DNA from: Euwallacea fornicatus
Lineage: Eukaryota; Arthropoda; Insecta; Coleoptera; Curculionidae
Length of the DNA: 64,000 nucleotides
Direction: 5' to 3'
NCBI RefSeq assembly: GCF_040115645.1
Contig: NC_089541.1
Location: forward strand, 496,001-560,000
The notes under the pieces are model-generated. The model searched no databases and was not told the DNA's origin. It saw nothing but the letters and a program-made list of their open reading frames with translations. Position 1 is the stretch's first letter. Each line of letters begins with the position of its first letter. The translations under genes were made by a program, and so were the position numbers. Positions 35,200-47,118 of the stretch are shown one piece after another.

Positions 35200-36262
35200 C
35201 TTGAGGAGAAATTATAAGGGTGGTCGAGGCGAGGGAGGGGGCGAATTTATTGGGGCTTTTTGTTTTCCAGCCCCACCGGCGGTCCCGTACCGAAACAAAG
35301 TCAGATTTACAGTTTCGCTTAATATTTTCATCCCCGCACTTGTGTGACACATTTCGCGGGGTTAAATCGAATCCAAAAAAAAAAAAAAGAAGATATTCTC
35401 AGTAATGTTAATCCGGCTCAAAAGACGCCCTCGAAACCCTCGTCAGTCCTCGTACCCCCGTCGTACATTCACACGCTGAAGAGAAATTGTAAAGAAAATC
35501 AGAACGAAGGAGGGAGGATTACATTAAGAGTTTTTATTTTTCCACCCCACTCGCGGTTTATACTCGAAACAAAGTCGGTTTCATTGCTTCGCTTAATATT
35601 TTTATCTCGCACTTTGTGACTGATTCGGCAAGGTTAAATCGGGCCCAGAAGAGAATTCCTCCAATGACGCTAATCCAGCTGGGAGAAGCCCCCCGGATCC
35701 CCCTTCCGTCGCCGCGTCCGCGTCGCACACTCGCATCCTGAGGAGAAATTATTAGTGGGGGGGGGGGGAAGAATGGGGATTACATCAAGCTTTTACTATT
35801 TGATCCTCCTAATGATTTGAGCGGGAACGAAGTCGGTTTTTTTGTATCGCTCAGTATATCCATCTCGCACTCCGGCGATACGTTCGGCAGGGTTAAACCG
35901 GGCCCGGGAAAAAAACATTCTTCCGATGACGTTAATCCAGCTCCGAGAGTACTCCGGACCCTCCCCGTCCTCGCTGCGTCCGCGTCACGCAATCACACCC
36001 CAAAGCGAAATTATGAGGGAGGTGAAAGCGAAAGAATGAGGATTATATTAAGAGTTTTCGTTTTTCAATTCCGTTCCCGGCTCATACAGGAAACAAACTC
36101 AGATTTATTGTTTCACTTAATATTTTTATCTCGTATTTTTGTGACACGTTTCACGGGGCGAAACCGAGCCCGAAAAGAATTCCTCCAGTGATGTTAATTC
36201 GGTTCAAAAGAGGCTCTTGAGGCCCTCGTCCCTCCTTGTACCCGCGTCGTGTGTTCGCACCC
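35200..36262. repeat. Four tandem copies of a diverged ~265-bp unit
   Basis: The landmark GAGAAATTAT-like word opens each unit near 35205, 35478, 35741 and 36004. Each unit then carries, in the same order, AGAGTTTTT.TTTT, GAAACAAAGTC, TTCGCTTAATATTTT.ATC, CGGGGTTAAA.CG, GTTAATCC.GCTC, and CCTCGT/CCTCGC with a CGCGTCG.AC block near its end. Spacing is about 275, 262, 264 and 262 bp. Units differ by many substitutions and small indels, so the array is old. Similar short peptides recur in frame (for example SRLIQETNSDLLFHLIFLSR), reflecting the repeat. Confidence 0.82.
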
Positions 36263-36534
36263 GAGATATTTGATATCGCTCTCTGTCGGGAGACCGCAGA
36301 ATTATAATTAGAAACGAAAGCATTCATTAAAGTATGCGTTACGCCACTTGTCTTGTTACGCTCCGTTCTGACACATAATACCGTTCCGAGCAGTAATTCG
36401 TTAATTTATGAGTGCGCTTCCCAAATGCCGCAAAATCTTCGTGGAATAATTTGCGGTTTCTACAGTTTTTACGGAACTCGGTAGGCGAGCCTACGCAATC
36501 GTCCGATTGGGGCTCCGCATCTAAACGCGCGCGA

Positions 36535-36663
36535 AAGAGAGGAGAGGGGAGGAGGAGGAGGAGGAGGAAGAAGAAGATGATGATGAGGAGGAGGAAGAAG
36601 ATTAGGAGGAGGAAGAATATGATGAGGAGGAAGGGGAAGAAGAGGAAGAGGAAGAGGAAGAGG
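36535..36663. repeat. Purine-rich GGA/GAA/GAT tract
   Basis: About 130 bp with almost no pyrimidines except T in GATGATGAT. Confidence 0.95.
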
Positions 36664-39456
36664 GCGGTAATTTTTTTCCATGTAATGCGGCAGGGATTTC
36701 CAGGTCGGCGTCGAGGACCCGGGGAAGATGCTCCCAGGGAGCATTTTCGCAAACGCGTAAAGGCCCCGTCGCCCCCCAAAAACTCCGACGTTAACTGCAG
36801 CGGCGTAATTAATGCAATGTGGACAATCAAGACCCGAGCCAGACTTGTCTTGTTCCAGACAATCCAGATGCGAAAAACGGGGGCATGCATTTTCCCAGTT
36901 TCAACCGCTTTAAGGTACGACACGGCATTTGTCCTCAGTTGGCTTCTAAACTAAAACGCATTATTTAAGCAGTTAACCCCGCTATAGTGACGGCGAATTC
37001 CAACTATGCCTGCAGCTATTTCTACCATTTTAACTTGTTAAATTTCACTGTACTAATTAACAAGGTCTTTATTTATTTATTTATAATGCGATGCCTTAAA
37101 GAGCCTAACCCGGAGCGAGGCATTGCGGTTCGTCTCGCTCGCTCGGATCATGCACTAGTGCGTAATCGACGAAAAATCGCACGTGTGCGTGCGACGCGTG
37201 AACTCGACGTCCGCACGTATTCGCATTGACGTCTCCCGTGCCCTTTTCGGGCGTCAAAGAGCTCTGGTGAAAACTCAGAAATTGACATCTTAGGGCAGTT
37301 GCACCGATCGATGATCATGTATTCTCTTGAGGGAAGTTTGCACCTTTCCGGGGGCGTGAAGGGCGACGGAGCTGCGAAGTTTCGAAAATCGCGCCGTGCA
37401 ATGATACCCATAAGAGCCATGGGAAGTCCTCCTTGCCCGCGTTTCTTCAGTGAGAAAAATTAACGACAGATGGCGGTAACCGCGTCCTTCACCCTTCGTT
37501 AATAAACAGCTGCCCAGCGAAACCGTAGAAAATTAAACACCTTGTAGTTAACAGCGAAATAGTAGATGAAGCCCTTTCTAAACCCTAGTTAAGGCTCGAC
37601 TAACACTTAAAGTGAGGGCAGCTGTGTGAAATACCTCCGCAGTACACTCGACTACAGGGTATTGTGTACTTTTCGTAGCAGGACATTGGAGAGTCTTAGC
37701 CATCGTCCGGGTAGGGAGCGACAGGTCTCGGTTGACAGCTAACTAGCAGATGCTGGTACTTGTTCAGTACGTTGTATAGAATACTGTTTACTGGACTGCA
37801 AAAGTTTTAGAACTGCCTCGTTGAAAATGTCCATTTTCTCTGCTGAGCAAGGACAGGGCTCGATGAGCCACTGTTTCCTGTCGGATCATGTTCTTGATTT
37901 TTCCTCTGCCAGGCAGCGGATAAGGCCCTTATTTCACGGAATTGCAATGGCTCGGAGTATTTCCCACCAGAGTTGCACATTTTCCTCACGTTGCTTTCGA
38001 CGTGGCTCAAGATCGAGCGCGACTTTTTTCCCTAGATGATCGTGTCCGCAATTTTTCCCCTAAAAGAATCCCCTCCCCTTCCCCTCGGATATTCCTCCCT
38101 CGAACCGCAAATTTTTCAAAACTCTCTCCTTTGAAACGCGAACTTTTTCCAATAATTACCACGAATGGAATCGAGCCCACCGCCATGTTCCACCGAATCA
38201 CGTTCGCAATTTTTCCTCTAATGGAGAATGGATAATGCTGGCGCTACTCAAAATCGCGACGGCGTGGAGTGTTTTCCTTTCGTTCTTCAACGTCCCGCAC
38301 AGGCCGTGTGTGAATTACCTCACAGTCGAGGGCAACATCGGTTGAATTGTCCTTTAGGGCCAGTTTTTCGGCGTCCGGGCAGGACGCTAAGGCCGTCCCT
38401 TACCGACTGCTAGACGAAGCGTTTCGGTGAAACGCAGTAAAGGCTTAACCGACAGTCGCACGGCATAAGGACAGGTATGTCAAACTTCTCGGCAATTCAC
38501 GGGAACACTGTGACTGATTAGTAGTTACCCTCTGGACTGCAGGTTACATCGTACGAAGCTTTAGAAGTACATTGAAGCACGGAGTCCTAATTGCGGAGAT
38601 GTTTCAGATAGCTGTTAATCTGGCTAGTTATTTGTTCCCCCCGCCCAACCGCCCTCCCTGAACTGACCTCCGAAGAATTGGTCATCGGGGAAGGGTGCGA
38701 ACTCGCCAGTGTGTGGTCGCTTCTACGCAATGGAATTGAACTTGAAAAAATTCTATGTACGATATGTTGTCACTTTTAGCATGAGGGCAATATGTTAGTC
38801 TTATGGCCTACATTTCCTGTATTGATTGGCCAATCCGGAAGCCCAAGCACGTGCGGATCGACCTAATCTCCGGGTTTGAAAAATGAAATACCGCCTCCGA
38901 AATACATATTCGTAAAACGCAAGTTTTATCTAAATTTCGGGCACGTTCGAGCCACCTCCTCTAACTTAATATTTCATCTGGAAATATTCGATGGGGGCCA
39001 GTATTCCTCATCCCTAATGGAAATTTTTACGCCCGACTTGAGGTCATAATGGCCATCAATAAAGAAAAGCCCCCTTTCAAAAAAAAATCATTCATCAAAT
39101 TGGTTTTTTCCATTTTTCGCCCTTTCCACCACCGGTGGTCATTAAGATGTCGATGGCAAATTATATTTTCTAACGACAGATTTTCGCCCTAATTAATATT
39201 AATGATTGTTCCGCAGGCGACGGTTTTCGTTAATTTCACTTTCGTCCTTGCTCAATTTCAGATTGTTGATGATTCGTCCCTACCCGGAATCCGGGACAGC
39301 GATATTTGGGTTAATAGGACGAATAAAAAAAAAAAAACGGGGACGAAAACATTCCGCCAAAGTCTTACTGAGAAGTGACGGCAATGTGCACAACATTAAC
39401 GCTTGTGAACGAACACTATATTACGCAACTTAGAAGAGGTAAGAAAGATTGCTTAC
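36664..39456. other. Unassigned DNA
   Basis: A long stretch with short random frames only. 38050-38220 has several AATTTTTCC words with CCCCT runs. No gene, RNA or transposon recognised. Confidence 0.45.
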
Positions 39457-39585
39457 CGGCAAGGAGGCTTTTTCCTCGACGGTGGTCTCCCCATTGGGTG
39501 GTACATGTCCGGCTTTGGTGAGTAGCCCCGCCGGCACTCGCACCGTGAGGCAGTCCGGAACGTCGCCCCACTCGCACGTGGTCAC
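39457..39585 (-). CDS. Candidate internal coding exon, unknown product
   Basis: On the minus strand 43 codons run from GTG ACC ACG TGC at 39585 to CCG at 39457, followed directly by a good 5' splice site, CCG|GTAAGC. A stop (TAA, 39594-39592) closes the frame just upstream. The most likely acceptor is TTTTTAATTGGAG ending at 39586, which is weak. Third codon positions are mostly G or C, and the peptide is hydrophilic and mixed (CEWGDVPDCLTVRVPAGLL, later PPNGETTVEEK). I do not recognise the family. Phase would be 0/0. Confidence 0.28.
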
Positions 39586-41262
39586 CTCCAATTAAAAACA
39601 CTCACTCACGAGTCAAAGGAACTCACTCGACATCAATCAGACACTCGGCAACTTTCAGTTACAGCTGCTGGAAGCCGTGGCGGAGGACGCGTCGTCGACA
39701 CACATTGGCGTTAGTCCGATGGACGCGGACAGTGGTCAGCGGCCGATTTCTTTGGAAGAACGGCGTCCGGTGAGGATCGAAGATGAGGAAAAGGACTATT
39801 TTCTCCCTGGATATAAGAGGACGCGTGACTCGTTGTTTGTGCGTGCAGTCAGGGGCACCAAGCGCCGAGAGGTTTTGTGCGGCACTGGCGCCCGACGACG
39901 CTATCGAACGACGCCGACGCCAGGGCATCGCGCAGGGGCGTCGAATACGGGATCGCATGAGATTTTCATACGGGACCACAGAGAAATGTCTGTAATTTTC
40001 TACGAGTGAACTTATGCAAAATCTTATTGGTTCTTTTCGTGATTTTGTCTCCTTCGAGTAACAAAGAATAAGTAGAGAATTTCTCGTTGTTGGGGCCGGG
40101 GGTGCACGTTCACGTTGCGATAATCGTGAACTGTTGCCGCTTTCTCGATGACGAAAAGTCGAGCTTCAGTCTTGTTGACCAAGTTCGGGACACTCAATTA
40201 AAGCAAAAGACGCGGCCATCGCAGCCAAAACTTTTAACCGACCATTAAATGCCTCCATGACCAATGGCGAAATGCAGCGAATTATCGATTAAAACGATTA
40301 TTAAAAATATTTGAAAATTTGCCGCCATGGAAAAGTAACGAACCCATTGAAACCGCTTCCATTAGAAGCCGGGTGGGGTACCAACTGGACGCACGAACGA
40401 GATCGGTGAATTACCGCAATTGACTAATTGATGAACTCGTCTGGATACTTTTTAAACTGACCATCAATAACGACAATGTGAGTGACATATTTGACGTAAA
40501 CGACATTGACACAGTTCAAAATAGATCGAGATTTTCCGGCAATTTGCCAGTCAAAAACAAAGACGAGTCAAACACATTTTCTTATCTGGAGGCTTCCCAG
40601 CACCAATTAGAACATTACGGGAATATACACGTTTTTTCGAAGATGGGTTCGGTGGATTAATGATTTCGAGAGTGTTTATGTAGAATCCACGACGCGGGTG
40701 CCCCATTACCTCGTCACATCGTCAATTATTCCCTTCGACCTCGACGTGACGAGCTTCCAAAAAGGGCCCATCGAGCTGCAACAAAATGGCCGTTCCGAGC
40801 TGCTTGGGTCAGTCTGACAGACCGCAAGCAAACGACGATAGAACGACTCACCTGCCTGCTCTGCCTTCTTTCACACTGCCGAACGCGCCTCGCTTCCGTC
40901 CTAACGCGAACGAGCTTATGCTCACCATTTTGACAAGAAGGAGGCCGAGCAGCGGAACGCCACTGGCTCGGACACTCCGAATCCCTCTTTATCCATACGA
41001 CTGCTACCTGCTGCTTGCGCGTGCAATTGTTTTTTGCAGTGCCGGCGCAAGAAATCGCAGATGGGCATGAGACGGAATATTTAAATAGTCATGCCAGCGC
41101 CAGTAAATGTATGACAACGCCAGGGCCGGAAAAAAAGCGCGACCAAGGTGGAAATGGGCGGCAGTTTTGGGGAAAAAATCGCGAAAAGCCATTACGTCAC
41201 TGCGTCGTCTTTTGCGAATTTGATCGGTATCTGTAATTTGTAACATCCGGCCGGGAGGGCGA
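39586..41262. other. Unassigned DNA with one 138-codon open frame
   Basis: A plus-strand frame is open from 39596 to 40009 and includes a hydrophilic stretch (SLEERRPVRIEDEEKDYFLPG). It could be an exon but has no recognised domain, and it degenerates into Arg-rich sequence. The rest of the block shows nothing. Confidence 0.3.
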
Positions 41263-41322
41263 GGGGGACGGGGAGCGTTGGTGGTGGTGGGGGTGGGGGT
41301 GGGGGAGAGGGGGGGGTGTGGG
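41263..41322. repeat. G-rich run with G-quadruplex potential
   Basis: GGTGGTGGTGGGGGTGGGGG followed by further G5-G8 runs on the plus strand. Confidence 0.85.
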
Positions 41323-42634
41323 GGGCTCAGTATTAATTCAAATAGGTGCAGTCGCGAACAAAGCAAGGAATTTAATAAAGTTATGCAAATTCACTCGGAG
41401 ACTCATCTAACAAGAAATGTAAGTCGATTTAACTATTTCACTAAACTCCGAAACGCTCATCTTATATTAAATCCTAACGTGTCTCTCGTTACTTCGGGAT
41501 AACGACGGTTTTATGCAAATCCGAATCTCTTTTCGGAACATTATTTTGTATCGATTCGGGAGGAAATGTGCATCAGTAAAAGAGCATCCGCGAGACCATT
41601 CCAGACTCTTTCAAAACGCAAGAAGTCCCCCGGTCGGGCAAGGAACGACAACGTGTTGTTGCCCGTTGTTCGGCAGTCCGGGTCGTCAATAAACCGGGGC
41701 TTATGGAAATGCAATCATCCCCCTACAGACCTAATTCTGATAACCGAATTAAAGCGTTTGGTCTGATTAAGGATAAGTCAGGCTCGGGGTCTGCCGGATT
41801 ATTGCGTTATCCCATTGACGACAGGCAGTTTAGTGAATTTAAACAAAAATTCTGGACCATCGGACTCTCACGTTCGCATCGATCAGCCATCGCAGACCGG
41901 ACGGGTTTAACACGTATATAAGCCGAGATTTATTCGACCTAACCGGCTATTAGTTGTAATTACGGTTAAACCGCCAATCTCCAAATTCGCATCAATCTAT
42001 TCGAGTCGGGAGATCCATCAAGACGACTCCTCGCCATTACGGAGATTCGCATTTCTTCGACCATTTTTATCCACGAGTGACAAACCCCATCGACGACCTA
42101 CCCTGTAGACAACCGTGGGCAATTTCGGGGGGTGGGGGGTTAATTCATTTTTTTTTTCCCCCGATTTCCACGAGGGCACCGAAGTGCGGGCCGATCGTTG
42201 CCCAGTTTCCGTTTCCATGAATGGAAATTTTCTTCGTGGCTTCGCCCCACGTTGTCGGCCCTAACTGGATCGGTTGCCAACACATTTTCGGGAAACTTAC
42301 GACACACGTCGCGTGTGTGACGTAACTTCCCCACAGTATTGGCTTGTTAAAGTGGATTAAGTGGATTCGGTTTGTTCGAAGTCGCGTCCTCGAATTAATT
42401 TCAGAATCCGGTTTACCTTTATAATTGGGGATAAGTCCCGTGGATTGCCCTGCCGTTGTTTACTTCTACAAAGGAATTCTCAGGAAGGGGAGACGAGGTC
42501 GAATTAAAATATCTCCGAGTGCACGGAGAGCGAGAAACCGCCCCAGGGGCAAGGCCGCAATTTAATTCGAAAATATTATCAGTTCGACCTGTGCTAATGA
42601 GCGAAGAGGCATGGAATATATTGCGTGGCGCGGA
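41323..42634. other. Unassigned DNA
   Basis: Nothing recognised. Confidence 0.45.
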
Positions 42635-43967
42635 AGGAAGAGCACCCCGTAGAAATGGTTTTATCTAAATGATTTTTGGCGTGCGCCCTTGCATAGAGGG
42701 AGTCAAAATACGATTAAATTCTCAGCCACATTTATCGATGTATTTGCGAGTTATCAGGAATGAAAATGTTTTTGTTATAAATATTTCAATGAAATATCAA
42801 CAATATGACCGCAAAATACCATTTATCGGTCTGCAGTGTGCTTCAAAGATGGTTTCAGAATGATCAAATATGCCTAGAGGCAGGACGCAGCGAGATTTTC
42901 GTCAATTGAGGGTGGTCGAATGGCGGATCCAGGAAAGGCTGCTCGGTCGTTTAAGAAAATATGGTGACACGTCGTCAGGCACGGTTCCAAGAAGAGCAAA
43001 CGGGCAGAAGGAGAGATGCCGCCCGATCTCCCGAAGAACTGCGGAAGGCCAGGACTGCCGCCTTCGAATTGTGGCCCTAAGAGATGGGTTCGCCCCGTCG
43101 AGGACGATGGCGGACCAGTGCTCGGCGTGAAAGGCCCATTGAGATTCGAGCCATTTATCGCCGGATAAGGAATTTTGAACTGATTTCCTACAGTCCCAGT
43201 CTAGAGTTGCCCCTCACCTTAAATCATTATCGAAATCGACTGCACTGGTACAGAGAACGGTGGAATCTGGAATGGGATAATATCGTGTTTAGTGACGAAT
43301 CCATATTCTGTTTGGCCATGCATCGCGATCGGGCAATAATAAGAAGAAGACTGAATCCTCAGTTTACAATACAGAGGCACGTTCATGTGGGGTAACGGTC
43401 CGAAATGCTCTCGCATATGGTACCAGGTCGCCTTCACTTTTCAATAGAGGCAGCATGACACCTCGACGATCCGTCCAAAAAATCTTGAAACTTCGTCTCG
43501 TGTCTTGTCCGGAATCTGCCGTTAATTCACTTGTCCAGCGAGACGGGGCACGACCACGTGTGACTAGAGCGACTACGGACTTTTTTCAACGAAATGCGAT
43601 CATTCGCTACCTTGGCCACCTCTATCTCCAGACCCCTCACCGACGTGTGGGACGTTGAATGTAGAAGGTTGCATAATTAACCCGTCCCCCACCAACCCTA
43701 GCGGCGCTATGTCATGATGTCCAATTAGCCCGGAACGAGATCCCTCCAAGAGGACATCAATCACCTCATTAGATCCCCGCCTAGACGTGTACAGGAGCGT
43801 ATAAGACACCGCGGAAAACCGACGAATTGTAATTTTTTTTTTTGTTTTTTTTTTGGTTTTTTTCATAATTAAAATTCTTCAATTTTTTAATGAAGTATTT
43901 GTTACGGCCTAAGACGTGCACGTCAAAAATAATTTTAATGAAACCGTTTCTACGGGGTGTCTGTGTC
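42635..43967 (+). mobile_element. Tc1-like element copy bounded by inverted repeats
   Basis: CACCCCGTAGAAATGG (42643) and, on the minus strand from 43959, CACCCCGTAGAAACGG begin two ~55-bp segments that match in inverted orientation (continuing GTTT.AT..AAAT.ATTTTTG.CGTGC). They lie 1.3 kb apart, the usual length of a Tc1 element, and enclose the Tc1 pseudogene. The repeats also extend a little outside the CACCCCGTA motif, so they could instead be an older repeat into which the Tc1 copy inserted. Confidence 0.55.
42870..43815 (+). pseudogene. Tc1-like transposase, full span but broken
   Basis: Blocks in order, in changing frames: an HTH region (RLRKYGDT, then VALRDGFAPSRTMADQCSA), the linker RPIEIRAIYRRIRNFELISYSP, then HYRNRLHWYRERWNLEWDN and IVFSDESIFCL (first catalytic Asp), NPQFTIQRHVHVG, LVQRDGARPRVTRATTDFF in place of the usual QQDN.RPH..R (second Asp), PWPPLSPDP.P, VWDV, and a tail EDINHLIRSPPRRVQERIRH near 43760-43812. 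The block that should contain the catalytic Glu (SPDLNPIEHVW) is shortened and the Glu codon is gone. At least three frameshifts. Inactive. Confidence 0.8.
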
Positions 43968-44361
43968 GCGCAGCGCATCGAAAAATACACCTCAAATTCC
44001 TCTTCTGTCGCTTTTTCGATTTCGAAAAATCGCTCAAAAACGGCTTCCGACGCGCGACGACGAACTTCCGGGGCCAAAAGAGCAAGTTCGCAAGTGCAGA
44101 CATCCTCAGCGGTCCCAATCAACGTGTCTGCCGAAAGTCCGCCAGGACACCACGGACGGCGGCCGCAAGCTCGTTTTGAGCCAAATGTGTCGGAACGACA
44201 CGCGTATCAGACCTGTCGCCGTTAGATTTCTATCTGTGGGCAACTGTGGAAGACCTCATTCGCAACTCCGTACGCAGTGATGCTAATTAAGTGCCACATG
44301 CCACTTAACGCGCGATAACGCTCTAATCTCGCACAGGGCAAAAATTCCGGGACGCCCTGTC
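43951..44361 (+). mobile_element. Short mariner-like element remnant
   Basis: The left end is TACGGGGTGTCTGTG (43951); the right end on the minus strand from 44361 is ACAGGGCGTCCCGG. About 410 bp. It abuts or overlaps the right inverted repeat of the Tc1-like copy. Confidence 0.45.
44204..44290 (+). pseudogene. Mariner-like transposase C-terminal scrap
   Basis: A 28-codon frame reads VSDLSPLDFYLWATVEDLIR and ends with TAA at 44288. It matches the SPDL.PLDFYLWG...DL block with the third catalytic Asp. The upstream catalytic blocks are not recognisable. Confidence 0.6.
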
Positions 44362-46354
44362 CGGGTTTCCAGGATCCCCGATCGTGATCCCAGAAGTTTC
44401 TACCGAATTTTCGATATTATCCGCTCGCAATTCCCTGCGTACTGTAATGCCCCAAAAACTACCATCAAAACGCTACACGCAAAAATCCGTCACAGGGCAA
44501 AATCCATTCCACCTTTCCAAAACGAGAATTTAATTTCTCCATTAAGCGAACAGGCACGGACTTATTTTTTAATTAACGAACACGAAGTGTGGAAGCAGAA
44601 CACATTGTTTTATTTTCCGATTGAGCATATTTCCGAATCACCTCTCACCCCCCCCCCCCCCCCTCTCGGCGTTTTAGAGTTTCCTCTAAGTGGCCTCTTT
44701 GAGAGGATAGATAGTGCAGATAGTTACGTCCCAGACGGTTTAGCTCTAATGAAAGCTTTCCCTGCTAAAGACGGATTGGAAAACTCCCTTTAAGATAACA
44801 AAGCAGGCGGATGTTAACTTACAAGCGGATTTAGGAAAGGAGTTCCCCAAAAGCAATTTTCCAGATGCAAAAAGGGGATTATTGAGGAGTGCCATTTTCC
44901 AAGACATTTAAGCCGGTTAATGGTGGTATTCGCGCCTTGATGGTCACTGGAATATCACACCACATTCAACAATTTCATTAAATGTTACAAGCCGACGATA
45001 AAATGGCCGTTAAATTATGTAATTCCGGCGGTGAGTTAACGACTGCCCGTTAAACCTTTTATGACGCCCACTGCAGATCGGGCTTTAGTCCGTTGGAGGT
45101 GGAAAAAAATCACACAAGTTCGATTCCTAAAGACTTCACAAAGGAAATTTCTGGTAGTGGAAGTAGGTCACGTCAAAACAGACCTCGAGACCTGCACAAT
45201 TTAGAAAAAGTTCCGACTCTAATCGCAGCGAAATAAATTGCAAACTCGAAGGCGCCATTATTCGGGCTAAGTGGTGTGTGCAAGACGTACGAAGTGACAC
45301 ACAGCAAAAAGTTTAACTTTTATATTGACTTCCGTGGATTTCTGAGCTGTCGCTCCAAAGTTTAAGGCAGCCAGAACCTGAATGGGAAACGCGCCGCAAT
45401 GGAGCTGTGTCTGCCAATAAATAAGCCATCGAAAGATATCCATAACCCCCATAAAACAGAGAGGGGCGAAATATTAAATTAGGTTTCGATGTCTGAAAAC
45501 GTGGCTTAGATGCTCACGCTCATAACTTGTGCGGCACGGCAAAGTTAAAAATGCATTTCTGATTACTGCATTACCGAAGTTGGAAGCTCTCCAGTTCCAG
45601 CCAACAGCGGTCTTGTCTTCCGCTCCATTTGCCATATTGGTAATGTGTTATTCGCAGAAACAAGGGCACTCGGCCAGAAAATATTTATGATAAAGGTAGA
45701 ATAATGCCCCGCTTTCTTCACCGACCCGAAATTGATTTCGGCATCAGCCACTCCCGCGCCCTAAACAAAGCCATCACGTGTTCCTAATTTTTATAAAAAT
45801 TGGTCCAGATGGGATAAGAAGCATAATAACGTTTCCCCAACGCGATCGTTATTGGAGACTTAACATAAACAGGAACAAGACACACTTCACCGGCTTTGGA
45901 GCTAAATATGGAAAACTGAGGTGCTACCTCTGTTCTCTATTGAAATTCCGATATTTCTGAGTGGATTGGAACAACGAGTTGTCTAATCAAAGCGGAAGTG
46001 CGCTCTATTACTTTATAAAATATCCAAAACATGCAACTCTACATTTCGTTTTATGAACTCGAATTGAATCGAATAAAGTTTTGATGAGGCAATTTGAAAA
46101 CGAAACTTGCGGCCGCAAGTCGGTCTTGCCCAACTCGCTGCCGGAGTAGAGGTGAGGCGAGGAGGTGTGAAAATCGAAAGAGGACGATCCGCGTGGAAAC
46201 AGCCGGAACGGATTGTTTTGCACCGTTCCAGAACTGAGTCCGCGTTCTTCGTAGGGATGGTGATGGGCACCAGGACGATCGCGGCTAGTGCACTCGTGAT
46301 TTCCATCTGCTTACGGTGTCCATGGCGACTGGAAACTATTCTTCCTTTCGGCAG
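44362..46354. other. Unassigned DNA with a C16 run
   Basis: A poly-C run lies at about 44648-44663. A complementary pair of open frames covers 46013-46354 without recognisable domains. The rest is AT-rich. Confidence 0.4.
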
Positions 46355-46426
46355 GCAGAAGGCCCCATTCGGGAGCTGGACCGTGACGATCTTGACAAGC
46401 GGATAAATTGGAACAGTGTTGCTCAG
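46355..46426 (+). CDS. Candidate exon (first of a possible chain)
   Basis: The segment lies between a good acceptor (CTTCCTTTCGGCAG|) and a good donor (CAG|GTGCGAGT). It is exactly 24 codons, AEGPIRELDRDDLDKRINWN and four more residues, phase 0/0. The residues look natural, but the exon is short and unrecognised, and its phase does not join directly to the next candidate at 46616. Minus-strand frames over the same DNA are also open. Confidence 0.22.
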
Positions 46427-46615
46427 GTGCGAGTCGGGTTGACTGGCGCGAATATCGAAAGTTCCGAAAAGTACTTTAAAAATAAAAAACAAACAAATAA
46501 ATAAACTTAAGGATTACTCGAATAGTTCACCGTCCACTTCCAAACACAGTCCTGTGCGACCTCCAAGATTACGTATCGATCCTCAAACATCCTTTCGTCC
46601 TGTTTCGGTCTCTAG

Positions 46616-46751
46616 GGCTTTGATGATCTTCTCTCACAACCGCACAACATCGGTATTAGATGCCACTGGCACGGTGTTGTTGGACCGGGTCACAGACGAC
46701 CAGGGGGTCAACTTGGAGCAGGACGAGGAGGAACTGCATCACAGAAAGGAG
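46616..46751 (+). CDS. Candidate exon (second of a possible chain)
   Basis: The acceptor TTTCGTCCTGTTTCGGTCTCTAG ends at 46615. The donor is GAG|GTAATA at 46752. The frame reads ALMIFSHNRTTSVLDATGTV, later DRVTDDQGVNLEQDEEELHH, with strong G/C at third positions. The exon starts with one base of a split codon and ends in phase 0. Unknown product. Confidence 0.28.
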
Positions 46752-47070
46752 GTAATATTGCACAGTTATTTTAAACAATATGTACTTCAGTTTAAGCTTG
46801 ATACGGGAACGTAGCGGATGCCAGGCAATTGCTCGGTGGGAATTCTCACGCATCAGCCAAAGTTTACCATGGGCGTGCCAAAGGGGTACGTCATCTTAAT
46901 AATAACTGTGGCGTCGGAATTCGATGCGATATCTAATTCCAATGCTAGAGTAGATGTGTGGCGGTGGTTATATCTACGAAAGGAATCACAGTTTAAGAAA
47001 CGAAAACTGTAAGTGCGCGTTTATCAACTAAAATGGAAGAACAAGTGTGCCGGGGCTCACCTCATTTCAG

Positions 47071-47118
47071 TTCGTGTTTTTGGGACTGCCGGGCCACCCT
47101 CCTCCCTTTACCAATTAA
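47071..47118 (+). CDS. Candidate terminal exon of the chain
   Basis: After a good acceptor (GGCTCACCTCATTTCAG| at 47070) the phase-0 frame reads FVFLGLPGHPPPFTN and stops at TAA (47116-47118). Phase agrees with the exon ending at 46751, giving a 319-bp intron. Too short to recognise; it may be chance. Confidence 0.2.
   Translation, partial: FVFLGLPGHPPPFTN

Noticed and set aside
36339..36954. Frames of 180-194 codons on both strands
   Set aside because: Their length comes from the stop-free purine tract at 36535-36663. The flanks show no motif.
39420..39600. A U1-like small nuclear RNA on the plus strand (GCTTACCGGC near the start)
   Set aside because: Only the first bases resemble U1. The expected later blocks (GTGATCACGAAGG, the Sm site) are absent. 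The opposite strand reads better as an exon.
39596..40009. A 138-codon plus-strand coding exon
   Set aside because: Open and partly hydrophilic, but no acceptor-donor pair is convincing. The second half is Arg-rich, as in other chance frames in GC-rich DNA.
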